From an uncultured Planctomycetaceae bacterium (GTDB taxonomy: Bacteria; Planctomycetota; Planctomycetia; Planctomycetales; Planctomycetaceae): a stretch of DNA of 9,320 nt. Shown here piece after piece: positions 1 to 5,676 of this stretch. The position numbers and the translations under genes are program-made. Positions within the stretch are counted from its first letter, which is position 1, and each line of letters opens with the position of its first letter. The DNA lies in contig CAIJTL010000328.1 of assembly GCA_903823545.1 (NCBI GenBank), positions 1-9,320 on the forward strand, read 5' to 3'. Under the pieces are notes generated by a model, which was not told the origin of the DNA, ran no database searches, and saw nothing but the letters and a program-made list of their open reading frames with translations.

Positions 1-700
1 CTTCTGCGAGCGGCGCGACTTCATCAGCTGGCGGATTTGATGACGGCAGTTCTTTGATCCGCACGTTGCGAAAATGACACTCCGAACCTTCCGATTCGAG
101 ACACAAATAACCTTTACGCGGTTTGCACTCGCTGCCGCCAGAAACCACTTTGCCATTGACGGCTAACTTCAAAACTCCGTCGCGGCATTCAACACGGTAG
201 TGATTCCACTCCGGCGAAGGCTTCGCGCGTTTCTCGCTTGGCAGACATCGCTCCCAGCCGTTTGGATGCGGTCGATCTGGTTTCATCCGCGCACCGTGAA
301 TCGCAAACACGTCTCCGTGACTCGTGTAGTTCGGCGTCTCGTGCCCGTCGAGCACTTGCACCTCGATCCCTTTGGCGAATGGTGTCCCTTGAGCGGTGAG
401 CGAATCACCCCACGCAAAAACTCCGGCGTTTCCCTTCGGCTTCAAGTGCCGCCATTCGAGCTCCAAAATGAAATTCTCGTATTGCTTCTCCGTCCGAATC
501 ACACCCGTTGGCACTCCCGTGCTCACCACGAGTCCGTCCTTGATCGTGAAAGTTTTCGGCGCAACATTGACGATCACCCAGCCCGATAAATCACGCCCGT
601 TAAACATGGGCACGAAACCTTCTTCGTCCGATCGAACGTACGACGCATTACTGACCATCAAGGCGAGAGCAAAAACGGTGGCAAGAAAACGGCGGGCCAT
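1..700 (-). CDS. Secreted DUF1080 (3-keto-disaccharide hydrolase-like) protein, C-terminus cut by window edge
   Basis: The reverse complement from the ATG at 698-700 is open for 233 codons to the window edge. The protein begins MARRFLATVFALALMVSNA, a classical signal peptide (basic start, hydrophobic core) without a lipobox, so export is expected. The mature part starts near residue 25 and has the DUF1080 signature: FVPMFNGRDLSGWV (about 29-42), the IRTEKQYENFILELEWR strand region (about 68-84), GNAGVF (90-95), GIEVQVLDGH (110-119), then WNHYRVECRDGVLKLAVNGKVV and a closing HFRNVRIKEL strand. This concanavalin-like fold (PF06439) is very common in Planctomycetota; some members act on 3-keto-glycosides, but the substrate here is unknown. 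A GAGGAG Shine-Dalgarno site lies 7 nt before the ATG. The start is 28 nt after the kinase stop, so the two genes are probably co-transcribed. After the domain the chain continues through a Pro/Ser-rich linker (SSNPPADEVAPLAE), hinting at a further domain beyond the edge. Confidence 0.88.
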   Translation of the reverse strand, partial: MARRFLATVFALALMVSNASYVRSDEEGFVPMFNGRDLSGWVIVNVAPKTFTIKDGLVVSTGVPTGVIRTEKQYENFILELEWRHLKPKGNAGVFAWGDSLTAQGTPFAKGIEVQVLDGHETPNYTSHGDVFAIHGARMKPDRPHPNGWERCLPSEKRAKPSPEWNHYRVECRDGVLKLAVNGKVVSGGSECKPRKGYLCLESEGSECHFRNVRIKELPSSNPPADEVAPLAE

Positions 701-707
701 TCTGGCG

Positions 708-713
708 CTCCTC
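708..713 (-). promoter_or_regulatory. Shine-Dalgarno site of the DUF1080 gene
   Basis: Reads GAGGAG on the minus strand, 7 nt before the ATG at 698-700. It fixes the start of the DUF1080 gene and lies inside the short gap after the kinase stop codon. Confidence 0.7.
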
Positions 714-728
714 AAAAAGAGTAGAGTC

Positions 729-1712
729 CTACTTCAGTAGCTGAGATATCTCATCACGGGTGAATCGCCGCTGCAATCTTGCTCCCAATTGTGACACGAT
801 TCTCGCAGCAGCATGAGAAGCCAAGTGGCCCGCTTGCGGCCAACTCAGGCCGTTCGTGATGCCGTACAGAATTGCGGCGGCATACATGTCGCCTGCACCC
901 GTCGTGTCGATCGCTTGAACGGGAACACCCTCAACCGGAATGATTTCGTTGCGATGCATCAAGATCGATCCGGACTTACCGAGCGTCAACGCGACGTTTT
1001 CGGCGTGCTTGTGAATGATCTGCGCGCACTCGATCGGGTCTTCTTTGCCAGTCAACGCGCGAGCTTCGTCGACGTTGCAAAACAACAAATCGACATCTTC
1101 TTCGATGAGTTGCCAGAATCGATCGCGGAAAAGGCCGATCAAAAACGGGTCAGAGACGGTGAACGCAACTTTCACATGATTCTTCTTGGCGAGTTCCATC
1201 GCTTTCAAAGCGGCTGCTCGCGGCCCTTCGCCAGTGAAAAGGTAACCTTCCACATAAACATACTTGGCTTGCCGAATATCTTCTTCATTGATGTCGTCAG
1301 GACAGAGCGTCGCTGAAACACCAAGGTTCGTCAGCATCGTCCGTTGGGCGTCTTCTGTGATGAGCACAACGCACGTTCCAGACTGGCCATCGGCCGGAGG
1401 AACTTCGATCCGAACTCCTTGTTGTCGCATGTCGCTCAGGAAAAACTCTCCGATTTCGTCTCGCCCGGTCTTACCCGCGTACGCCGCCTTACCACCGAAA
1501 TCGACAACCCCCATCACCGTATTCGCCGCCGAGCCACCCGCGCAACGATTCGTCGGTCGCCCATTTAGCTGATCGAGCACCCGTCTTTGTGCGGTTTCAT
1601 CAACGAGAGTCATGATTCCTTTTTGAAAACCGATCAACTCAAGGAACCGATCATCAACTCGAGCTTGAATATCAACCAACGAATTACCGACGCCGTAGAC
1701 GTCATAAGACAT
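729..1712 (-). CDS. PfkB-family carbohydrate/adenosine kinase
   Basis: A complete 327-residue protein of the ribokinase/PfkB superfamily, close in length to the usual 300-340. It starts [19 protein letters not shown]. The first PfkB signature is at about 58-65 (AGGSAANT), followed by [13 protein letters not shown] (79-91). The second signature, [16 protein letters not shown] (269-284), contains the anion hole and the catalytic base Asp275 of the GAGD motif. [12 protein letters not shown] (213-224) is the stretch found before the nucleotide site in this family. The enzyme transfers the ATP gamma-phosphate to a hydroxymethyl group of a sugar or nucleoside in the cytoplasm. The overall pattern most resembles bacterial proteins annotated as adenosine kinase, but the substrate cannot be decided from the motifs. 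The ATG at 1710-1712 is preceded by AAGGGGG at 4-nt spacing. It is probably the first gene of a two-gene transcript with the DUF1080 gene. The divergent neighbour is the glycosyltransferase. Confidence 0.9.
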   Translation of the reverse strand: MSYDVYGVGNSLVDIQARVDDRFLELIGFQKGIMTLVDETAQRRVLDQLNGRPTNRCAGGSAANTVMGVVDFGGKAAYAGKTGRDEIGEFFLSDMRQQGVRIEVPPADGQSGTCVVLITEDAQRTMLTNLGVSATLCPDDINEEDIRQAKYVYVEGYLFTGEGPRAAALKAMELAKKNHVKVAFTVSDPFLIGLFRDRFWQLIEEDVDLLFCNVDEARALTGKEDPIECAQIIHKHAENVALTLGKSGSILMHRNEIIPVEGVPVQAIDTTGAGDMYAAAILYGITNGLSWPQAGHLASHAAARIVSQLGARLQRRFTRDEISQLLK

Positions 1713-1944
1713 GCTGCCCCCTTTTTCTCAACGGTTTGAAGCATCCGAGCCAGCGTTGAAAATCTGGCCGACGATTGCGGGCGGGAGCCTAATGCCAACC
1801 GTTCCGATCTTCATCCCATGCCGTAAGATTCGCGTGTCGTGCGAGTCAACCAGAGTCACGATTTGAACTCGCCATGATGAGAGTTCGCGTCGTAGTCTTC
1901 ATCCGCCGATTACAGCGAGAATCCTTCTTGGTTTGAAAAACACC
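1713..1944. promoter_or_regulatory. Divergent intergenic region between kinase and glycosyltransferase
   Basis: About 230 nt with no supported gene; it must hold the promoters of the kinase (minus strand) and the glycosyltransferase (plus strand). I found no convincing -35/-10 pair. Visible small structures are a direct repeat of GAGTCA at 1843-1848 and 1853-1858 (10-bp pitch) and an inverted repeat GAACTC/GAGTTC at 1865-1870 and 1881-1886. Either could be a regulator site or chance. Confidence 0.4.
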
Positions 1945-3207
1945 ATGCAAACTCAACCGATCGCAGCCAGCCACTCTGAACCGACTCGCGTCGATCGTCG
2001 TTGGCTTGTGGCAATCTTGGTCATCGCAGGATTACTACGGCTCGGAATTGTTTGCTGGAAACCGGACACGTTGCTCGAAGATCGCGATTTATATTGGGGA
2101 ATCGCGAACCGAATTGTGGCCGGGGACGGATTCGTTCATCCGGAATTGGGCCACGTCACCGCCTATCGACCGCCGCTTTACCCGTTACTGCTCGCACTGA
2201 TTGTTGGATGCGGCGGTGGCTTGAAGTTGCTCGCCACAGTTCAGATCACATTAGGGACTGCGACCGTTTGGCTCACATGGAAGCTGGGGAGCTGTTTGAA
2301 TTTGGACCGACGAGCGTTGATTGCAGCCGCACTCGTGGCGGTCAATCCCTTGTTAGTACAAGCAACAGCCCTCGCTATGACCGAGACATTATTCACGTTT
2401 CTCGTGACTGCCTGCATGTTGTCGGCGATCAAAAACCGTTGGACCACTCTCGGCTTCTTGTGTGGATTGGCTGCAATGTGCCGACCCACGATGTTTGCGT
2501 TTGTCGGCATAGCGGCCATTGTTTTCCTGCTACGACACCTTTGGCTCCAGCGAACCGTCCGCCAGATCTGGCCGCAAGTTTGTCTCGCGATGTTGGCGTT
2601 TGTCGTCGTCGTCGCACCGTGGGGAATCCGCAACTGGTGGCACTTCGGAAAGCCGATCGTGACGACCACGCACGGAGGCTACACACTCCTGCTGGGAAAC
2701 AACGACGAGGCTTATCAATCAGAAGCAACGAAATCCTTAGGCACGCTTTGGGATTCGCAACCGTGGCAGCGGTCATTGGACGAAGAGTTGCAGCGAGCGG
2801 GCAACTCTTCGTCCAATGAAGTTGCGCGGGACCGCTGGATGTCCGAACGCGCGTGGAACTGGATCACATCGCATCCTCGCGAATTTACCGCCACCTGCTG
2901 GTTGCGCATCAGGCGTTTCTGGAACGTCAGCCCCGCAGGCTCAGACGCCGCTTCGCTGCCGCGAGTGATCCTGTGGGGGATTACCGTCTTCTATGCCGCC
3001 GAACTCATGGCCGCCTCTTTGGGGCTTCTGCGGCTTAGCTCCGACGAACTGCAAAAGTGGCTGCTATTGGCCTTATTGGTCATCAGCCTCTTCGCCGTCC
3101 ACATCGTCTATTGGAGCAACATGCGGATGCGTGCTCCTTTAGAAACAACACTCGCACTCCTGGCCGCTAGAGGTACTCAACTAGCTCGACGTTCGCAAAA
3201 ACTCTGA
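1945..3207 (+). CDS. Integral membrane glycosyltransferase, family 39 / ArnT-PMT type (GT-C fold)
   Basis: A 420-residue polytopic membrane protein starting MQTQPIAASHSEPTRVDRRW, with a first membrane segment at about 20-38. The first extracytoplasmic loop has the acidic GT-C motif EDRDLYWGIANRIVAGDGF (45-63) and then AYRPPLYPLLLALI (73-86), the typical pattern of ArnT/PMT-like transferases. MTETLFTFLVTACML (145-159) and GLAAMCRPTMFAF (174-186) are further family landmarks; a membrane helix at about 211-226 ends in APWGIRN. A large loop (about 230-335) ends in HPREFTATCWLRIRRFW. The C-terminal part has two or more helices and YWSNMRMRAPLE, resembling the usual R-x-R-x-P end motif. Such enzymes move a sugar from a polyprenyl-phosphate donor to a lipid, glycan or protein outside the inner membrane; the acceptor is unknown. 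An in-frame TTG at 1933 would add four residues; the ATG at 1945 is preferred although neither has a clear Shine-Dalgarno site. Residues 277-292 are encoded by a perfect palindrome. Confidence 0.85.
   Translation: MQTQPIAASHSEPTRVDRRWLVAILVIAGLLRLGIVCWKPDTLLEDRDLYWGIANRIVAGDGFVHPELGHVTAYRPPLYPLLLALIVGCGGGLKLLATVQITLGTATVWLTWKLGSCLNLDRRALIAAALVAVNPLLVQATALAMTETLFTFLVTACMLSAIKNRWTTLGFLCGLAAMCRPTMFAFVGIAAIVFLLRHLWLQRTVRQIWPQVCLAMLAFVVVVAPWGIRNWWHFGKPIVTTTHGGYTLLLGNNDEAYQSEATKSLGTLWDSQPWQRSLDEELQRAGNSSSNEVARDRWMSERAWNWITSHPREFTATCWLRIRRFWNVSPAGSDAASLPRVILWGITVFYAAELMAASLGLLRLSSDELQKWLLLALLVISLFAVHIVYWSNMRMRAPLETTLALLAARGTQLARRSQKL
2773..2819. repeat. Perfect 19-bp inverted repeat with 9-nt loop inside the glycosyltransferase gene
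   Basis: The left arm TCATTGGACGAAGAGTTGC (2773-2791) is the exact reverse complement of 2801-2819; the loop 2792-2800 is AGCGAGCGG. A further five pairs (2768-2772 with 2832-2836, AGCGG/CCGCT) could extend the stem past a 12-nt bulge on the right side. The reading frame stays open through both arms, which encode SLDEELQ and NSSSNE around the loop. There is no T-run after the stem on either strand, so it is not a standard terminator. A chance perfect repeat of this length in 9 kb is essentially excluded. It may be an in-frame palindromic insertion or a template-switch duplication. Confidence 0.95.
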
Positions 3208-3210
3208 AGA

Positions 3211-4224
3211 TCAAAACTCAGAAATCACTTCGCTTCCAGATCGAGTGCTCAGCCCGCGCCAGATTGCCAAATTGATGTTGTTGCTAATAGTCCGAGTGGA
3301 TCCATCCACCATCACTGCGTTCACAACTCCCGCATGAAAACTGCGTGCGGTGACCGCAGCATAAGTGACTTGAGTTGTAGATCCTCCCTCGCGACGAGAG
3401 ACGAAATCGACGTCGTAAGTAGTCCCACCAGACACGTAATTCACGACCGTGTTTGGAGTGAAGACTGTTGTGAAGCCGGTGTGATTCGCGCGGCCGCAAA
3501 CCCATTCCGTATGTCCCGTTGCCACAAGGCTGCCACCATACCCAACCACAGTTGCTACCGAACCCGGAATCGGAATTCCGGCAGCAGGTGGGTTTCCTCC
3601 ATCTCGCAAATGTGGAGTGAAGGTCTTCACTTCGGCAAAAGCGATGGTGGTGCTCGTTCCGTCTCGAAAATGAGCCGTGCTGATACTGCTATTGGGATAA
3701 AATGCGCCTCCGCCTCCTTGTTTCGTATTTGGATCCCACACCATCCACGTCCCCATGTTGGCAGCGTAATTCAACGGGTAGTGCGTGAAATTAGGGTCCG
3801 TAGGTTGAGGGTCAGGTCGCTCGCGGTCATTGACCTCACTCGGACACAAAAATGTTGGAACGCGAGTCCTCGCCACATTTCCTTGAACCCCATACGGCTG
3901 ATTCCAGTTAATTAACTTCTGCAAATTGGACTGTTCAATATAAGGCAGCAGGTAGGCCTGGGCGGACCAAAAAACGCTCGTGGTTGTGCTCGTATCTAGG
4001 CAGGCCGATGGCGGGATAAATCGTCTTGCATCCATGTAGTTATGCAGAGCCAATCCAATCTGCTTGAGGTTGTTCTTGCACTGACTGCGTCGTGCGGCCT
4101 CACGAGCCTGTTGCACAGCGGGCAATAACAACGCAATCAAAATCGCAATGATCGCTATCACGACCAGCAGCTCGATCAGCGTGAATCCACGACGTTTTTC
4201 GGATAGCGGTGAATACTTTGTCAC
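3211..4224 (-). CDS. DUF1559 protein with type II pseudopilin-like N-terminal methylation motif
   Basis: A 337-residue protein read from a GTG at 4222-4224. The open frame extends upstream to a TTG at 4305, but the GTG has GAGGAG 7 nt before it and gives the expected short leader [13 protein letters not shown]. Prepilin-type cleavage would fall after Gly13, leaving Phe14 with Glu18 at +5 ([10 protein letters not shown]), followed by a long hydrophobic helix to about residue 34. [31 protein letters not shown] (33-63) is the hallmark of the DUF1559 family (PF07596), which is hugely expanded in Planctomycetota. The C-terminal [13 protein letters not shown] motif and [23 protein letters not shown] also match. 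The function is unknown; these proteins are thought to sit in the inner membrane or form pseudopilin-like structures facing the periplasm. It converges on the glycosyltransferase with only 3 nt between stops. It need not serve the Tad system nearby, because Tad prepilins are of a different class. Confidence 0.93.
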   Translation of the reverse strand: MTKYSPLSEKRRGFTLIELLVVIAIIAILIALLLPAVQQAREAARRSQCKNNLKQIGLALHNYMDARRFIPPSACLDTSTTTSVFWSAQAYLLPYIEQSNLQKLINWNQPYGVQGNVARTRVPTFLCPSEVNDRERPDPQPTDPNFTHYPLNYAANMGTWMVWDPNTKQGGGGAFYPNSSISTAHFRDGTSTTIAFAEVKTFTPHLRDGGNPPAAGIPIPGSVATVVGYGGSLVATGHTEWVCGRANHTGFTTVFTPNTVVNYVSGGTTYDVDFVSRREGGSTTQVTYAAVTARSFHAGVVNAVMVDGSTRTISNNINLAIWRGLSTRSGSEVISEF

Positions 4225-4231
4225 AGAAACG

Positions 4232-4237
4232 CTCCTC
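4232..4237 (-). promoter_or_regulatory. Shine-Dalgarno site deciding the GTG start of the DUF1559 gene
   Basis: Reads GAGGAG on the minus strand with 7-nt spacing to the GTG at 4222-4224. It has the same core, GAGGAGCG, and the same spacing as the site before the DUF1080 gene. It supports the GTG over the TTG at 4305, which would add 27 residues of unconserved-looking leader. Confidence 0.75.
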
Positions 4238-4340
4238 GCGAGTGATAGGGGAACCGTGCAGTTGGATTCCAAGCGGAAGGAGTTTGGCTGGCGAGAATTC
4301 AGCAAAGGCTGGCTAACTCAGAGACTCGTGCTGCACCTAA

Positions 4341-4369
4341 TTGACACTGAGTCTCAATTGCATCAGGAT
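4341..4369 (+). promoter_or_regulatory. Putative sigma70-type promoter of the hemP-like gene
   Basis: A perfect -35 hexamer TTGACA (4341-4346) is followed after 17 nt by CAGGAT (4364-4369), which matches TATAAT at three positions including the key A2 and T6. Transcription would start near 4376, about 37 nt before the ATG. The -10 is poor, so this is a candidate only. Confidence 0.35.
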
Positions 4370-4412
4370 AGCCGCCCACCCAAGGGTTGCAAGTCCGAAA
4401 AGGGGACTCGAA

Positions 4413-4613
4413 ATGCCGCAAGAAAAGAATGAGCCTCTGCTGAAGCACGATCACGATTTGCCTCAAGCGGAATCCAGCCAACCGAACTCCGAACAGCCGC
4501 TTTACACTAGCGAGCAGCTATTTCAAGGACAAAAAGAGATCCAAATTCGCCATCACAACGAGACTTACCGCTTGCGTATCACGAAGACAGACAAACTCAT
4601 TCTCACGAAGTGA
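4413..4613 (+). CDS. hemP: HemP-family small protein (hemin uptake protein family)
   Basis: A 66-residue protein starting at the ATG 4413-4415, with an AGGGGA Shine-Dalgarno site (4401-4406) 6 nt upstream. An in-frame TTG at 4341 would lengthen it, but it coincides with the putative -35 box and lacks a ribosome site. The C-terminal half, SEQLFQGQKEIQIRHHNETYRLRITKTDKLILTK (33-66), matches the HemP family (PF10636) pattern: L-x-x-G-x-K-E-[IL]-x-I-x-H-x-x-x-x-YRLR-x-T-x-x-x-KLILTK. The first 30 residues are polar, Gln/Glu/His-rich and probably disordered. In proteobacteria HemP/HmuP is a small cytoplasmic protein needed for expression of haem uptake genes, where it acts as a regulator at the receptor promoter. 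Its role in Planctomycetota is not established. No TonB receptor or haem transporter lies in this window. The gene converges on tadC with a 23-nt gap and no visible terminator. Confidence 0.85.
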   Translation: MPQEKNEPLLKHDHDLPQAESSQPNSEQPLYTSEQLFQGQKEIQIRHHNETYRLRITKTDKLILTK

Positions 4614-4636
4614 GCCGAGATGTCGTCGCAGCAGAA

Positions 4637-5569
4637 TCAGATCGCCATATTGTTTATCATCATGATTGCCGCCGGACCGACCAAAACGACGAAGATGCCC
4701 GGAAAGATGAACAGCACGAGCGGAAAAAGCATCTGAACCGCAGTCTTTTGAGCTCGCTCTTCAGCATATTGACGTCGCTTGAGCCTCATTGTGTCGGATT
4801 GAACACGCAACGCAGGACCGATGGATGAGCCAAATCGTTCTGCATTGATCAATGTTGCAACTAAAGCACGCAAATCATCAACACCGGCCCGAAGTCCCAT
4901 CTCTCGCAAGCATTCGCGACGCGGTTTACCCATCTGCATTTGCATATTGCAACGGTCGAACTCTTCGCAGATTTCTGGGCCCGCCTCTTGTAATTCTTCC
5001 GACACTCGTCGCATTCCTGCGTCTAAACCAAGCCCCGCCTCGACACAAACAACGAGTAGGTCAAGTGCGTCTGGCAATTGCAGGAATATCTTTTCTTGCC
5101 GCCCTCTCCTGATAAATGACAGGATGACTTCTGGAAGATAAAAACCCAAGCCGCCACCAGTAATCATTGCAATGAAACCATTTAGCTTCAGGCCATACAT
5201 AGCCAAGCCAGCACCGCTGCCCGTTAACAACCCGATACCCAGACTGATCATCTTGATGGTCAAGAACATGGAGGCCGCGTTTGGATTATTGAATCCAGCG
5301 TTTGCTAGTTTGAGCTTAAGATCATTGCGCTCAATATCTGTCTTTGGTGCGATTGCCTGCGACAATGCCGGGGCGGCCTTTTCCAGTGCAGCTGCAACAC
5401 CAGATCGCTCCTTCAAGAGCTTCTTATCTTCACGAAGTGTTGGATCTCGCAATTCATCAAGACGCTCCATCGCTCTTGACTGTCGTGAGTTCACGACGTT
5501 CATCAAACCGAGAACGATACATGTAATGAGCCCGAAGATTGCCCACGGAAGGACTTGCATGACGTCCAT
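4637..5569 (-). CDS. tadC: Tad pilus / type IVc secretion platform protein TadC (T2SSF domain)
   Basis: A 310-residue membrane protein, the usual length for TadC. It has an N-terminal membrane segment (about 8-25), a linker with a charged stretch (ERLDELRDPTLREDKKLLKE, about 35-54), a hydrophobic pair at about 104-150 (MISLGIGLLTGSGAGLAMYG and GFIAMITGGGLGFYLPEVIL), and then the T2SSF/GspF cytoplasmic domain. The start of that domain is clear in FLQLPDALDLLVVCVEAGLGLDAGMRRVSEEL (162-193), with LRAGVDDLRALVATLINAERFGSSIGPALRVQSDTMRLKRRQYAEERAQKTAVQMLFPLVLFIFPGIFVVLVGPA (226-300) covering the conserved C-terminal half and last helix. TadB and TadC form the inner-membrane platform on which the TadA ATPase drives pilin assembly. 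It is the last gene of the tadA-tadB-tadC transcript, 107 nt after tadB, an unusually wide gap for this operon. An internal ATG at 5558-5560 is an alternative start; neither has a strong Shine-Dalgarno site. Confidence 0.92.
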   Translation of the reverse strand: MDVMQVLPWAIFGLITCIVLGLMNVVNSRQSRAMERLDELRDPTLREDKKLLKERSGVAAALEKAAPALSQAIAPKTDIERNDLKLKLANAGFNNPNAASMFLTIKMISLGIGLLTGSGAGLAMYGLKLNGFIAMITGGGLGFYLPEVILSFIRRGRQEKIFLQLPDALDLLVVCVEAGLGLDAGMRRVSEELQEAGPEICEEFDRCNMQMQMGKPRRECLREMGLRAGVDDLRALVATLINAERFGSSIGPALRVQSDTMRLKRRQYAEERAQKTAVQMLFPLVLFIFPGIFVVLVGPAAIMMINNMAI

Positions 5570-5676
5570 GATGTGCTCACGAATTGGAATGACTAGGAAA
5601 AAAACAGTTTTCGTTCAACGACACTCAAAGAGATCACAACTCGACAATGACACTTGGCTCTAAACGTAACCAGATA

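Larger units (their letters stand above)
4225..4412. promoter_or_regulatory. Divergent intergenic region between DUF1559 and hemP-like genes
   Basis: A 188-nt region serving both divergent genes. It contains a direct repeat GGCTGGC at 4286-4292 and 4307-4313, exactly 21 bp apart (two helical turns), and an inverted repeat GAGACTC/GAGTCTC at 4321-4327 and 4349-4355 that brackets the putative -35 box of the hemP-like gene. I see no canonical Fur box. On the minus strand TTGCAA and TATCCT, 16 nt apart (4387-4392 and 4365-4370), are a weak promoter candidate for DUF1559. Confidence 0.4.

Noticed and set aside
200..740. Two overlapping plus-strand open frames (200-589 and 396-740)
   Set aside because: They are antisense to the DUF1080 gene, which has a signal peptide, domain signature and ribosome site; their translations are Arg-rich and resemble no family.
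813..1572. Plus-strand open frames antisense to the kinase
   Set aside because: They lie fully within the PfkB kinase gene, which has both family signatures; the translations show no domain.
2001..2819. A 272-codon plus-strand frame overlapping the glycosyltransferase, and several minus-strand frames in the same stretch
   Set aside because: They are out-of-frame shadows; only the 1945-3207 frame shows membrane helices and GT-C motifs.
3334..3915. A 193-codon plus-strand frame
   Set aside because: It is antisense to the well-supported DUF1559 gene and has Ser/Arg-rich composition without any domain.
4614..4636. Terminator between the convergent hemP-like and tadC genes
   Set aside because: The 23-nt gap shows no stem-loop and no T-run.
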